A stretch of DNA of 64,000 bases from NCBI RefSeq assembly GCF_014203155.1, contig NZ_JACHIK010000006.1, positions 124,001 through 188,000 on the forward strand, written 5' to 3'. The notes under the pieces were generated by a model. It saw nothing but the letters and a program-made list of their open reading frames with translations. It did no database searches and was not told where the DNA came from. This DNA comes from Shinella fusca. GTDB taxonomy: Bacteria > Pseudomonadota > Alphaproteobacteria > Rhizobiales > Rhizobiaceae. How positions within the stretch are numbered: the stretch's first letter is position 1; each line of letters opens with the position of its first letter. The position numbers were made by a program, and so were the translations under genes. Shown in pieces: positions 1 to 8,877 of this stretch.

Positions 1-14
1 CCTGTTTTACCTTG

Positions 15-42
15 AGAGCCGCTTTCCGCGGCTCTTTTTTTG
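15..42 (+). terminator. Intrinsic terminator of a gene left of the window
   Basis: A perfect 8-bp inverted repeat (15-22 with 28-35) with a 5-nt loop is followed directly by a run of T residues to position 41. This is a classic rho-independent terminator on the plus strand, ending a transcript that enters from outside the window. Confidence 0.85.
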
Positions 43-88
43 TTTGCCGGCGGCGCGCGGAAAGGGTGTCCCGAAAGAATTGTGGAGA

Positions 89-103
89 TTAACCCTTTCT
101 TAA
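89..103 (+). promoter_or_regulatory. Predicted CtrA-binding site upstream of rcdA
   Basis: TTAACCCTTTCTTAA is a perfect match to the CtrA consensus TTAA-N7-TTAA, about 120 nt upstream of the rcdA start codon. In Caulobacter and Sinorhizobium rcdA belongs to the CtrA regulon (established knowledge), so activation of rcdA by CtrA is the natural reading. Binding itself is inference. Confidence 0.75.
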
Positions 104-221
104 GAATGCCCTTGCGCGAATTAGGTTATGGGATCATCCTCAAGACATAGATCGGTCACCTGGAACACCTCGGGCCGTGTATCCGTTACCTGCAAGTCAT
201 GCGTTCAACAGGGATGAAACC

Positions 222-740
222 ATGTCCGAAAGAGGATTGAATACCGTCAGCTTCGCTGGCCACGTTGCGTCGTCGGCGCAGTTCAAGTCCCTGTACGCAG
301 AGGGCATGGGTCTGGTCGAGGAAACGGCGAGCTATCTCGACGGTGTCGGCCGGCAGGCCTCCAAGGTTCTTCCGCGCATGGCTTCGGTGCTCTATGCGGC
401 CGAATCGATGCGGCTGACCACCCGCCTGATGCAGATGGCCTCCTGGCTGCTGCTCCAGCGCGCCGTCAACAACGGCGAGATGAGCCGCGACCAGGTGCTT
501 TCGGAAAAGAGCAAGGTGCGCCTCGACAGCTTCAACGTCGACAAGACCGCGCCCGGCTGGAACGACCTGCCGGAAGCCTTCCGCGACCTCATCGAGCGCT
601 CGCTACGCCTGCAGAACCGCATCGCGCTCCTCGACCGCGAGATCTACCGTCCGCAGGACGTCCAGACCTTCCAGCCGGACAACGAGAACAGCGTCAAGGC
701 CCAGCTCAACCTGTTGCAGACGGCGTTCGGGAACAACTGA
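222..740 (+). CDS. rcdA: RcdA, regulator of CtrA degradation (DUF1465 family)
   Basis: This 172-residue protein matches the RcdA/DUF1465 family. Typical features are the central helices carrying VEETASYLDG and the strongly conserved ESMRLTTRLMQMASWLLLQR stretch, then DLIERSLRLQNRIALLDREIYRP. In Caulobacter RcdA is a ClpXP adaptor that, with CpdR and PopA, delivers the master regulator CtrA for proteolysis. I place the start at ATG 222 (MSERGLN); an upstream in-frame ATG-like start at 177 would add a poorly conserved tail. A perfect CtrA box lies upstream and a strong terminator follows at 770. CtrA itself is encoded about 46 kb away in this window. Family assignment is firm; the delivery mechanism in this organism is inferred. 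Confidence 0.92.
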   Translation: MSERGLNTVSFAGHVASSAQFKSLYAEGMGLVEETASYLDGVGRQASKVLPRMASVLYAAESMRLTTRLMQMASWLLLQRAVNNGEMSRDQVLSEKSKVRLDSFNVDKTAPGWNDLPEAFRDLIERSLRLQNRIALLDREIYRPQDVQTFQPDNENSVKAQLNLLQTAFGNN

Positions 741-769
741 GCGGCACGCATAGGTATGAGTTGATGACG

Positions 770-792
770 ACCCGGCTTCGGCCGGGTTTTTT
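770..792 (+). terminator. Intrinsic terminator after rcdA
   Basis: A 7-bp G+C-rich stem (770-776 with 781-787) with a TTCG tetraloop is followed by six T residues. It lies 30 nt past the rcdA stop codon. Confidence 0.9.
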
Positions 793-799
793 GTTGGGT

Positions 800-960
800 G
801 CGGGGTGCCCTTGAAACGAAGACCCTCTCTGCCTGCCGGCATCTCCCCCACAAGGGGGGGGGGGAAGGCTGGCAGCACGCTTTTCCCTCGATTTTTGAAC
901 GCCGAGCGTGCCGCGCGTTAAGTCCCTCCCCCTTGTGGGGAGGGGTTGGGGAGGGGACTT
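800..960. repeat. Intergenic palindromic repeat with G-rich arms
   Basis: The gap between rcdA and rpmE holds two facing copies of a motif of the form CTCCCCCACAAGGGG (843-858) and its reverse complement CCCCTTGTGGGGAG (about 929-942), separated by roughly 70 nt. The right arm continues into alternating GGGGTTGGGGAGGGG. An 11-base run of G (854-864) interrupts the left arm. The arrangement looks like a short non-coding mobile repeat of the kind common between rhizobial genes. Short reading frames crossing it are not credible genes. Confidence 0.6.
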
Positions 961-1000
961 GATCAAGCGCGATTGCGTTCGCCGTGGGATATAGGCAACA

Positions 1001-1024
1001 AAAAACCCGGCCGAAGCCGGGTTT
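1001..1024 (-). terminator. Intrinsic terminator after rpmE
   Basis: AAACCCGGC and GCCGGGTTT arms flank a CGAA loop; on the minus strand the hairpin ends in a T-run (the A-run at 1000-1005 on plus). It lies 25 nt beyond the rpmE stop codon. Confidence 0.85.
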
Positions 1025-1049
1025 CTGAAATTCGTCCGAAGCGGGCGGC

Positions 1050-1271
1050 TTAGAGGCCGAGGCCTTCGAAGCGCTTCTTGAACTTGGAGACGCGGCCGCC
1101 GCGGTCCATGAGCTGCTGGTTGCCGCCCGTCCAGGCCGGATGGGACTTCGGGTCGATTTCCAGGTTCATCGTCGCGCCTTCCGAACCCCAGGTAGAGCGG
1201 GTTTCGTACTCGGTGCCGTCGGTCATGACGACCTTGATCGTGTGGTATGCGGGATGAATATCAGCCTTCAT
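1050..1271 (-). CDS. rpmE: 50S ribosomal protein L31
   Basis: This 73-residue protein begins [19 protein letters not shown] and contains [12 protein letters not shown], both characteristic of bacterial L31. L31 binds the central protuberance of the large subunit and bridges to the small subunit. No cysteines are present, so this is the C-minus, non-zinc form usual in alphaproteobacteria; I see no sign that residues have been lost by frameshift. The start ATG (1269-1271) is chosen because the longer open frame upstream is not L31-like. The gene is transcribed divergently from the ABC exporter. Confidence 0.95.
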   Translation of the reverse strand: MKADIHPAYHTIKVVMTDGTEYETRSTWGSEGATMNLEIDPKSHPAWTGGNQQLMDRGGRVSKFKKRFEGLGL

Positions 1272-1461
1272 GACAACTTTCCTGCCTGTTCCGGGGGCCA
1301 TTTGTCGCAACCGATTGCGACAGGGCGGCCAAAGACGTAAATGAAGCCGCGGCCGGTCGGACCTGCGGCTTCCCAATTCGATGGCGAGCCTATACATGAA
1401 GGCCGTCTGGATAACAAGAGCCGAAAGACAATTCGTGCCGCAAGGCGCTGGAAACGGGGGT

Positions 1462-3285
1462 ATGGTGTCCACAGACAGACAGACAGTCGCGGCGGAGAAA
1501 ACAGCGCGCCGCAGCATTCGCCCCCTCGGCCGGCTCGGCCCCTATCTCCGACGGTATCGCGGCCTCGTCGTCGGCGCCCTCGTCGCCCTCGTGCTCGCCG
1601 CTGTCACGACGCTCGTGCTGCCGGTCGCCGTGCGGCGGATGATCGACCACGGCTTCTCCAGCGCGGATGCCGGCTTCATCAACACGTATTTCACGATGCT
1701 CTTCGTGCTGGCGGGCCTGCTCGCGCTGGCGAGCGCCATGCGCTACTATTTCGTCATCACGCTCGGCGAGCGCATCGTGGCGGACCTGCGCCGCGAGGTC
1801 TTCGCCCATGTGACGAAGCTCTCGCCCGCCTTCTTCGACGTCAACCAGTCCGGCGAGATCGTCTCGCGGCTGACGGCCGACACGACGCAGATCAAGTCCG
1901 CCGTCGGCGCCACCGCCTCGGTCGCCCTGCGCAACCTCATCCTGTGTCTCGGGGCCATCGCCATGATGGTCTATACGAGCCCCAAGCTCTCCAGCCTCGT
2001 CATCGGCGCCATTCCGATCATCGTCTTCCCGCTCGTCGCCTTCGGCCGCTCCGTGCGCCGCCGCTCGCGCGAGGCGCAGGATACGCTGGCCGCCGCCTCG
2101 GCCTATGCGGGCGAGGCGATCGGCGCCACCCGCACGCTCCAGGCCTTCAACGCGGAAGACGCCGCGCGCGCGCGCTTCTTCGGCTCCGTCGAGAGCGCCT
2201 ACGAGGCGGCCCGCTCGGCGATCCGCGCCCGTTCGCTTCTGACGGGCTTCGCCATCGCCATGATCTTCGGCTCGGTCGTCGCCGTGCTGTGGTTCGGCGC
2301 GCGGGACGTGCTTTCCGGCAACCTTTCGGCCGGCACGCTCGGCCAGTTCCTGCTCTATGCCGTCTTTGCCGCCGGCAGCCTCGGCGCGCTCTCGGAAGTT
2401 TGGGGCGAGCTGTCGCAGGCCGCGGGCGCCGCCGAGCGCCTGACCGAGCTCCTTGCCGAGCCGCCGGCCATCACCGCGCCGGCAAACCCGGTCGCGCTGC
2501 CGGTGCCCGCGCGCGGGGAGCTCGCCTTCCGCGACGTGCATTTCTCCTATCCGGCCCGGCCCGGCTATCGCAGCATCAACGGCCTCAGCTTCACGGTGAA
2601 GCCGGGCGAGACGGTCGCCGTCGTCGGCCCGTCGGGCGCCGGCAAGAGCACGATCCTGTCGCTCGTCCTGCGCTTCTACGATCCCGATTCGGGCGCCGTG
2701 CTGCTCGACGGCGTCGATCTTCGCGCCGCCGATCCGGAAGAGCTGCGCCGCCGCATCGCGCTGGTGCCGCAGGATGTCACCATCTTCGCCGCGACGATCC
2801 GCGACAACATCGCCTTCGGCATGACGGGCGTCAGCGACGAGGCCGTGCACGCGGCGGCACGGGCGGCGCAGGCGGAAGAGTTCATCGCCCGGCTCGACAA
2901 GGGCTACGACACGATGGTCGGCGAGCGCGGCGTCACGCTTTCCGGCGGCCAGCGCCAGCGCATCGCCATTGCCCGCGCGATCCTCAAGGATGCGCCGCTG
3001 CTCCTCCTCGACGAAGCGACCTCCGCGCTCGACGCGGAAAGCGAGACGCTGGTGCAGACGGCGCTCGACGGGCAGATGGGCAAGCGCACGACGATCGTCA
3101 TCGCCCACCGGCTCGCGACGGTCCTGAAGGCCGACCGCATCCTCGTCATGGAGGCGGGCCGCGTGGTGGAGGAGGGCACGCACCAGTCGCTCATCCAGCA
3201 GGGCGGCCTTTATGCCCGTCTCGCGCGGTTGCAGTTCGACCATGGCGGCCAGGCCTTCCTCGGCGAGGAGCGCGCCGCCGGCTGA
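1462..3285 (+). CDS. ABC transporter, fused permease and ATPase (MsbA/LmrA type)
   Basis: The 607-residue protein has an N-terminal six-helix exporter domain (about residues 30-320) and a C-terminal nucleotide-binding domain. Walker [10 protein letters not shown] is near residue 390, signature LSGGQRQR near 493, Walker B LLLLDEAT near 514 and the H-loop IAHR near 547, so it should be an active homodimeric half-transporter exporting a lipid or hydrophobic compound across the inner membrane. The substrate cannot be told from sequence. I chose ATG 1462 (MVSTDRQ), preceded by a G-rich stretch, over an open start at 1381. It is divergent from rpmE. A much longer open frame overlapping this gene in another register is an artefact of high G+C. 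Confidence 0.9.
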   Translation: MVSTDRQTVAAEKTARRSIRPLGRLGPYLRRYRGLVVGALVALVLAAVTTLVLPVAVRRMIDHGFSSADAGFINTYFTMLFVLAGLLALASAMRYYFVITLGERIVADLRREVFAHVTKLSPAFFDVNQSGEIVSRLTADTTQIKSAVGATASVALRNLILCLGAIAMMVYTSPKLSSLVIGAIPIIVFPLVAFGRSVRRRSREAQDTLAAASAYAGEAIGATRTLQAFNAEDAARARFFGSVESAYEAARSAIRARSLLTGFAIAMIFGSVVAVLWFGARDVLSGNLSAGTLGQFLLYAVFAAGSLGALSEVWGELSQAAGAAERLTELLAEPPAITAPANPVALPVPARGELAFRDVHFSYPARPGYRSINGLSFTVKPGETVAVVGPSGAGKSTILSLVLRFYDPDSGAVLLDGVDLRAADPEELRRRIALVPQDVTIFAATIRDNIAFGMTGVSDEAVHAAARAAQAEEFIARLDKGYDTMVGERGVTLSGGQRQRIAIARAILKDAPLLLLDEATSALDAESETLVQTALDGQMGKRTTIVIAHRLATVLKADRILVMEAGRVVEEGTHQSLIQQGGLYARLARLQFDHGGQAFLGEERAAG

Positions 3286-3359
3286 GGGCGCCTCTTGCCG
3301 CGGCGTGCGGGCGCCCTATCCTGAGGTGGCAGACTTCATGTCACCCGGGAGGAAACAAC

Positions 3360-4352
3360 GTGGCATTTTCGACGATCACCCGCCGCAGCCTGATCGCCCT
3401 CGGCACGAGCGTGCTCGCGTCCCTGGCACTGGGCACGCCTGCCCGTGCCCAGCAATTCCCCGAACGGCCGATCACCCTCGTCGTGCCGTTCGCGGCCGGC
3501 GGATCGACCGACGTGGTCGCCCGCATCGTCGCGCAGAAGATGTCGGAGGGCCTTGGCCAGCAGATCATCGTGGAGAACGTCGGCGGCGCCGGCGGCAGCC
3601 TCGGCGCGAGCCGCGTGGCCCGCGCGGAGCCGGACGGCTACACGATCCTGATGGCGACCGTCGCAACCCATGCGCTGAACCCGCTCATCCTCAAGACCAA
3701 GCCCTATGACGCGGAGAAGGATTTCGCACCCATCTCGCTGCTGGTCATCGTGCCGAACGTGCTGGTGGTCAATCCCGAGCTGCCAGCGAAGAATGTCGAG
3801 GAACTGCTTGCCCTGCTGAAGGCCGATCCGGAGGGCTACAGCTATGCATCCTCCGGCAACGGTACGCCGCTGCATCTTTCCGGCGAGCTCTTCAAGGCGA
3901 TGGCCGGCGTCGACATGCAGCATGTGCCCTACAAGGGCTCCGGCCCGGCGCTGAACGACGTGATCGGCAACCAGATCCCCATCATGTTCGATAACCTGCC
4001 GTCCTCGTCCGGCCATATCAAGGCCGGCACGCTGCGCGCGCTCGCCGTGACCACCAAGGAGCGCGCCGCCTCCTTCCCGGATGTGCCGACGGTCGCCGAA
4101 TCGGGCATTCCCGGCTACGAGACCTATACGTGGAACGCGCTCTTCGCCCCGGCCGGCACGCCGCCGGAGGTGGTCGCGACGCTCAACGCGGCGGCCAACA
4201 ATGCGTTGAAGAATCCGGCCGTCGCCGAGCGGATGAAGGAATTCAGCGCCACCATCGTCGGCTCGACGCCGGAGGAGCTCGGCAAGCATGTCATGGCCGA
4301 GCTTGCCAAGTGGAAGCCGGTGGTCGAGGGCGCGCATATCCAGATGGATTGA
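3360..4352 (+). CDS. Tripartite tricarboxylate transporter substrate-binding protein (TctC/Bug family)
   Basis: The 330-residue protein starts at GTG 3360 behind a good ribosome site (GGGAGG, 3347-3352). It has a signal peptide with a paired arginine (TRRS) and a cleavage-like ARAQQ near residue 30. The mature part shows Bug-family features: FPERPITLVVPFAAGGSTD, a VENVGGAGGS segment and PDGYT. These periplasmic proteins capture carboxylates or similar small molecules for a TctAB carrier. No tctA or tctB lies nearby, so it is an orphan receptor, which is common for this family. Ligand unknown. Confidence 0.9.
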   Translation: MAFSTITRRSLIALGTSVLASLALGTPARAQQFPERPITLVVPFAAGGSTDVVARIVAQKMSEGLGQQIIVENVGGAGGSLGASRVARAEPDGYTILMATVATHALNPLILKTKPYDAEKDFAPISLLVIVPNVLVVNPELPAKNVEELLALLKADPEGYSYASSGNGTPLHLSGELFKAMAGVDMQHVPYKGSGPALNDVIGNQIPIMFDNLPSSSGHIKAGTLRALAVTTKERAASFPDVPTVAESGIPGYETYTWNALFAPAGTPPEVVATLNAAANNALKNPAVAERMKEFSATIVGSTPEELGKHVMAELAKWKPVVEGAHIQMD

Positions 4353-4377
4353 GCCCCGTTCCCGCAGCCGGCGCTGC

Positions 4378-5415
4378 CTACTTCTCCGTGAGCTTCAATT
4401 CGATGCGGCGGTTGGTGGCGCGGGCCGCGTCGTCGTCGCCTTCGGCGATCGGCTGGAATTCGCCGAAGCCGGCGGCGACGAGCCGGTTGGCGGGCACGCC
4501 GTTGGCGATGAGGTATTTCACGACGGAGGTCGCGCGGGCGGAGGAAAGCTCCCAGTTGTCGCGGTAGCGCCCGGTGCCGGAGAGCGGCACGTTGTCCGTA
4601 TGGCCATCGACCCGCAGCACCCAGTTGATCTCGGCGGGGATTTCCTTGGCAAGGTCGATGAGCGCGGCGGCGAGCTTGCGCATCTCCTCCTGGCCGGCCG
4701 GGTTGAGATCGCTGCTGCCGGAGGGGAACAGCACTTCCGACTGGAAGACGAAGCGGTCGCCGACAATGCGGATGTTCTCGCGGTCGGAGAGGATTTCGCG
4801 CAGGCGCCCGAAGAAGTCGGAGCGGTAGCGGTTGAGCTCCTGCACGCGCTGGGCAAGCGCCACGTTGAGGCGGCGGCCGAGATCGGCGATCTTGGCCTGC
4901 GAGTTCTTGTCCTTGGCCTCTGAGGCCTGCAGGGCCTCTTCCACCGCGGCGATCTGGCTGCGCAGCGCGGCGATCTGCTGGTTCAGCAGCTCGATCTGGC
5001 TCATCGCGCGGGCGCTCACCTGCTTTTCGGTGTCGAGCTCGCCTTCAAGCGTGGCGACGCGGGCATTGGCCGCGCCCGCGGCGCCGGCGCCGCTGTCGAG
5101 AAGCTGCTGGAGGCGCGTGCGGTCGCTCTCCGACTGGGCGAGCGAGGCCTGCAGGTTGGCGAGCGCATCTTCCAGATCCTGCTTGCCGCTCTTTTCGAGG
5201 GCCAGAAGCTGCGTCAGCTCGTTGATCTGGCTCGTCAGGCGGTTCAGCACGTCGTCCTTGCCGGAAATCTCGCGGCTAAGGAAGAACTGCGCCAGCACGA
5301 AGACGGTGAGTAGGAACATGATGGCGAGCAGCAGCGTCGACAGTGCGTCGACGAAGCCGGGCCAGTAATCGATGGTGCGGTGGCTCCGCCTGTTGCGCGC
5401 AAGCGCCATCGTCAT
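4378..5415 (-). CDS. MotB/OmpA-like inner-membrane protein with coiled coil
   Basis: The 345-residue protein has one transmembrane helix (about residues 18-44), a long coiled coil (about 50-190) rich in heptads, and a C-terminal OmpA/MotB peptidoglycan-binding domain with VDGHTDNVPL and NWELSSARA. Such proteins anchor a proton channel to the cell wall. The start overlaps the stop of the upstream MotA-like gene (ATGA), so the two are translationally coupled and probably form one complex. No flagellar genes flank it, and TolR is encoded elsewhere, so it is neither MotB nor TolR. The cellular role is unknown. Confidence 0.88.
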   Translation of the reverse strand: MTMALARNRRSHRTIDYWPGFVDALSTLLLAIMFLLTVFVLAQFFLSREISGKDDVLNRLTSQINELTQLLALEKSGKQDLEDALANLQASLAQSESDRTRLQQLLDSGAGAAGAANARVATLEGELDTEKQVSARAMSQIELLNQQIAALRSQIAAVEEALQASEAKDKNSQAKIADLGRRLNVALAQRVQELNRYRSDFFGRLREILSDRENIRIVGDRFVFQSEVLFPSGSSDLNPAGQEEMRKLAAALIDLAKEIPAEINWVLRVDGHTDNVPLSGTGRYRDNWELSSARATSVVKYLIANGVPANRLVAAGFGEFQPIAEGDDDAARATNRRIELKLTEK

Positions 5416-6470
5416 TCGCCCCCGGATGTGTGGGCTTTTTCAGCGGCGGCGCGCTCGGCCTTTTCGCCGCTGCGCGCGGCAAGGCGGTCGAGCGTGCGGC
5501 GAAGGGCCTTCGCCTCCTCCTGCTGCGCCTCGATCCAGTCGCGCAGCATCTGCTGCTCGCTGCGCATGTTCTTGACGAGGCCCTGGATGCCTTCGGCAAG
5601 GCTGGCCATGGCGGCGGTCGAGCGGCTGCTGCCGCCCTCCTGCGCGAGCTTCAGGATCTGCTCGGCGAGCGCCTGCACGTCCGTCCCGGCGCCCTCGACG
5701 GCCGGCTGTAATTCCGAGCCGACATCGGTGACGGAGGAGAGCCAGTTTTCCAGTTCCGTATAGAAGCGGTTCTGCGCGCGGCCGGCCTGCAGGTCGAGGA
5801 AGCCGAGGATGAGCGAGGAGGAGAGGCCGAAGAGCGACGTGGAGAAGGCGGTGCCCATGCCGGTGAGCGGCGCGGAGAGGCCCTGCTTCAAGGCGGTCAG
5901 GATATCGTTCGCCGTGCCGTTGCCGGCGTCGAGCGACTGGATGACCGCGCTGATCGAGCCGATGGTGCCGAGCAGGCCCCAGAAGGTGCCGAGCAGGCCG
6001 AGGAAGACGAGAAGGCCGATGAGGTAGCGGGACGTATCGCGCGATTCGTCGAGGCGCGTGGCGATGGAATCGAGGATCGAGCGCAGCGTCGCCGTCGACA
6101 GCGCCACCGAATGGTGCCGGCCGATCAGCGCGCGCATCGGGGCGAGGAGCACCGGGTCGCGCCCGACCTTCTCGGCGCTTCCGGCCGCGCGGAAGGAGTT
6201 GAACCAGCGCACCTCGGGCCGCAGCGCCAGCACATGGTTGAAGACCAGCAGGATGCCGATCAGCAGCACGCCGAGGATGAGGCCGTTGAGGCCGGGATTG
6301 CTGAGAAAGGCGGCCTGCGCCTGGCGGAAGAGGATCGCGGCGACGAAGCCGACGATGATCAGGAAGATCACCATCGTCCAGAAGAACGCCATGGGGCTCG
6401 AGAGCTTGTGGGGGTAATCGTCCGAGGTCTCGGCCGATCCTCCCCAGCCCGACAGCGCCAGCTTAGCCAT
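5412..6470 (-). CDS. MotA/TolQ/ExbB-family proton channel protein
   Basis: The 352-residue protein shows hydrophobic segments at about residues 27-48, 60-80, 145-170 and 185-225. The third carries the channel-like sequence GLLGTFWGLLGTIGSI and the fourth GMGTAFSTSLFGLSSSLILG, both typical of MotA/TolQ/ExbB proteins. The C-terminal tail (about 270-350) is predicted coiled coil and charged. It is the likely partner of the coupled OmpA-like protein. The pair resembles the ZorA/ZorB core of Zorya defence systems, but no ZorC, ZorD or ZorE gene is adjacent, so I call it a chromosomal channel of unknown function. Confidence 0.87.
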   Translation of the reverse strand: MAKLALSGWGGSAETSDDYPHKLSSPMAFFWTMVIFLIIVGFVAAILFRQAQAAFLSNPGLNGLILGVLLIGILLVFNHVLALRPEVRWFNSFRAAGSAEKVGRDPVLLAPMRALIGRHHSVALSTATLRSILDSIATRLDESRDTSRYLIGLLVFLGLLGTFWGLLGTIGSISAVIQSLDAGNGTANDILTALKQGLSAPLTGMGTAFSTSLFGLSSSLILGFLDLQAGRAQNRFYTELENWLSSVTDVGSELQPAVEGAGTDVQALAEQILKLAQEGGSSRSTAAMASLAEGIQGLVKNMRSEQQMLRDWIEAQQEEAKALRRTLDRLAARSGEKAERAAAEKAHTSGGE

Positions 6471-6580
6471 GTAGTCGCATCTCCGCTTACCCGATGGGGG
6501 CGGAGACTAGAGGAAGATTGCGCCGAATTGAAGGGCCAGCGGGCAACAGCGGCGCGGGAAAACGCCGTCCGTGCCGCGCC

Positions 6581-7381
6581 TTAGCGCGCGGGCACCGGGC
6601 GGTGCAGCACTTCGCGCAGCGCCTTGTGGATATATTCGTTGCCGGCGACGATGGTGCCGGTGTCGAACATGGCGTTGCCGCCCTCGAGGTCGCTGGCATA
6701 GCCGCCGGCTTCGCGAATCAGCAGCACGCCGGCCGCCATGTCCCAGGGCATCAGGTCGCGTTCCCAGAAGCCGTCGAAACGGCCGGCGGCGACATAGGCG
6801 AGATCGAGCGCGACCGCGCCCATGCGGCGCACGCCGGCGACTTCGCCCATCGTGTGGCGCAGCTCGATGAGGAACTTGCCGTGGTTGCCGCGGCCGAGAT
6901 GCGGAACGCCGCAGCCGACGACGGCGTCGGAAAGGTTCTTGCGGGCGGCGACGCGCAGGCGGCGGTCGTTGAGGAAGGCCCCGCCGCCGCGCTCGGCGGT
7001 GAAGAGCTCGTCGGTCGCCGGGTTGAGGACGACGGCGGCGACGATCTCGCCGTTGCGCTCCAGCGCGATGGAGACCGCGAAGAACGGAATGCCGTGCAGG
7101 AAATTGGTGGTGCCGTCGAGCGGATCGACGATCCAGCGGTGCGCGCCGTCCGTGCCGACGATCTCCTCGCTCTCCTCGCCGAGGAAGCCGTAGGTCGGGC
7201 GGGCCTTCATCAGCTCGTCGCGGATGATCTTCTCGGCCTTGCGGTCGGCCTGGGAAACGTAGTCGCCCGGCCCCTTGAGCGAGACCTGGAGGTTCTGCAC
7301 TTCGCCGAAATCGCGCCCGAGCGACTTGCCGGCCTTGAACGCGGCCTGAACCATGACGTTGAGAAGAGCTGAACGGGCCAT
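6581..7381 (-). CDS. suhB: Inositol monophosphatase family protein (SuhB-like)
   Basis: The 266-residue protein has the metal-binding motifs of the family: GEES at about residues 68-71, DPLDGTTNF at 86-94 and WDMAAG in the C-terminal part. These bind Mg2+ and the phosphate ester, so it should hydrolyse inositol-1-phosphate or a related sugar phosphate in the cytoplasm. SuhB homologues in enterobacteria also act in rRNA antitermination; nothing here decides between the two. It stands alone on the minus strand, upstream of the MotA-like gene with about 110 nt between. The symbol is by family resemblance. Confidence 0.9.
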   Translation of the reverse strand: MARSALLNVMVQAAFKAGKSLGRDFGEVQNLQVSLKGPGDYVSQADRKAEKIIRDELMKARPTYGFLGEESEEIVGTDGAHRWIVDPLDGTTNFLHGIPFFAVSIALERNGEIVAAVVLNPATDELFTAERGGGAFLNDRRLRVAARKNLSDAVVGCGVPHLGRGNHGKFLIELRHTMGEVAGVRRMGAVALDLAYVAAGRFDGFWERDLMPWDMAAGVLLIREAGGYASDLEGGNAMFDTGTIVAGNEYIHKALREVLHRPVPAR

Positions 7382-7578
7382 GCTGCTAGAGTTCCTTCGG
7401 GAATGTCCGGTGTTTTATCCGGTGGCCGGGAGACGGCGAAAGCCGCGGCGCGCATGCACCGGGACCGGGATGCGCCTCAAGACCACAAATCCCCCGAAGT
7501 TTCAAGCCTTGAGCGTTGAGAAGGGTGCAAGGCACGCGCGCCGCCGCTGCATAGGGGGGCCTGAACGGGGCAAAAGCA

Positions 7579-7608
7579 AAGGCCCGCCGGGAGGACCGGG
7601 CGGGCCTT
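7579..7608 (-). terminator. Intrinsic terminator after tal
   Basis: Arms AAGGCCCGCC and GGCGGGCCTT flank a short loop. It lies 24 nt beyond the tal stop codon; read on the minus strand, the stem is followed by TTTGCTTTT. Confidence 0.8.
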
Positions 7609-7631
7609 CAAGAAGGGAAGGGGCCTTACTT

Positions 7632-8594
7632 TCAGGCGGCGGCCTTCAGTTCCTTGTCGATCATGGCGCGCAGGCTGCCGAGGTCCTTGGCGAAGGCGCG
7701 GATGCCCTCGGAGAGCTTGTCGCTCGCCATGGCGTCCTCGTTCAGCATCCAGCGGAAGGTCTTCTCGTCGATCTTGACCGGCGAAACCTTGGCGGCCTTT
7801 TCCGGCGAGAGCTTGCGTTCCAGCTTGCCGTCGGCGGCGTCGAGCTCTTCCAGCAGCGCGGGGCTGATCGTCAGGCGGTCGCAGCCGGCCAAAGCCTCGA
7901 TCTCGCCGGTGTTGCGGAAGGAGGCGCCCATGACGATCGTGTTGATGCCGTTGGACTTGTAGTAGTCGTAGATCGAGCGGACCGAGAGTACGCCCGGATC
8001 GTCTTCCGCCGTGAAGGTCTTGCCGGTCGCCTTGACGTGCCAGTCGAGGATGCGGCCGACGAAGGGCGAGATGAGGAACACGCCGGCATCGGCGCAGGCG
8101 ATGGCCTGGGCCTTGTTGAAGAGCAGCGTCAGGTTGCAGTCGATGCCTTCCTTCTGGAGGACTTCGGCCGCGCGGATGCCTTCCCAGGTGGAGGCGAGCT
8201 TGATGAGGATGCGGTCGCGCGAAATGCCGCGCGCGTCATAGGCCTTGATGATCTGGCGGGCTTTGGCGATGGAGCCGTCGAAATCGAAGGAGAGGTCGGC
8301 GTCCACTTCGGTGGAGACGCGGCCGGGCACGAGTTCGGCGAGCGCCGCACCGACGGAGATGGCGAGGCGGTCGGCAACGGCGGCGACGACGCCCTCGCGG
8401 CTGCCGCCCTGCGACTGGCCCCAGCGGAGAGCTTCGGCGACCGTGTCGGCAAAGGCCGGCGTGCCGAGCGCCTTCAGGACGATGGTGGGGTTGGTGGTGC
8501 AGTCGACCGGCTTCAGGCGGCGCACGGCTTCGATATCGCCGGTGTCTGCCACGACGGTCGTCATCGCGCGGAGTTGTTCAAGTTTGGATGCCAT
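7632..8594 (-). CDS. tal: Transaldolase
   Basis: The 320-residue protein matches the TalB class. It has [12 protein letters not shown] near residue 31 and the Schiff-base lysine in [11 protein letters not shown] (Lys132, same number as in E. coli TalB), followed by NLTLLF and [11 protein letters not shown]. It transfers a dihydroxyacetone unit between sedoheptulose-7-P and glyceraldehyde-3-P, giving fructose-6-P and erythrose-4-P, in the non-oxidative pentose-phosphate pathway. It is monocistronic, has its own terminator, and is divergent from a SorC-type regulator, which makes that regulator a candidate controller. It could also dispose of erythrose-4-P formed by the ery genes of this window. 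Confidence 0.96.
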   Translation of the reverse strand: MASKLEQLRAMTTVVADTGDIEAVRRLKPVDCTTNPTIVLKALGTPAFADTVAEALRWGQSQGGSREGVVAAVADRLAISVGAALAELVPGRVSTEVDADLSFDFDGSIAKARQIIKAYDARGISRDRILIKLASTWEGIRAAEVLQKEGIDCNLTLLFNKAQAIACADAGVFLISPFVGRILDWHVKATGKTFTAEDDPGVLSVRSIYDYYKSNGINTIVMGASFRNTGEIEALAGCDRLTISPALLEELDAADGKLERKLSPEKAAKVSPVKIDEKTFRWMLNEDAMASDKLSEGIRAFAKDLGSLRAMIDKELKAAA

Positions 8595-8877
8595 GTCCGA
8601 AATCCCGAATGGTTGTTGCTGGGCCGCTTTCTCAGGGAAACGCAGGGCCCTCCTCCATGTTCCTGTGGAAGCGCGGCCGGCGAGCGTGCTTCCGTTTCAC
8701 TCGCCGTCCGCGCTGGCACACCTTGCCTGCCGACGGAAAGCCGCCAGCCGACACGGGTGGACTATCGACGTTCCGCCGGGGAAAAGTCAAGCACTTTTGC
8801 TCATTCTTCTGAACATATGTCGCATTTGCCGCACGATGTGCTAAGCTGTGCGCAAAGATGCAGCAAAGGGAGGCGAC
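8595..8877. promoter_or_regulatory. Divergent control region between tal and a SorC-type gene
   Basis: This 283-nt gap separates two divergent genes. The half nearer the regulator is richer in A+T (about 8780-8850) than the surroundings, as expected for a promoter. I could not pick out a confident -35/-10 pair or an operator by eye. Confidence 0.4.

Noticed and set aside
1341-4352. A 1003-codon open frame overlapping the ABC exporter and the binding protein
   Set aside because: Only its last third (from GTG 3360) is a recognisable protein. The upstream part is Arg/Pro/Ala-rich translation of the exporter gene in the wrong register, as expected at high G+C.
4378-6470. A Zorya anti-phage system based on the MotA/OmpA-like pair
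   Set aside because: Zorya needs ZorC/ZorD (or ZorE) nuclease/helicase genes beside ZorAB. The flanks are a binding-protein gene and an inositol-monophosphatase gene.
7382-7578. A suhB-type small RNA next to the inositol-monophosphatase gene
   Set aside because: I looked for the conserved hairpins of that RNA family and could not recognise them here; only short generic inverted repeats are present.
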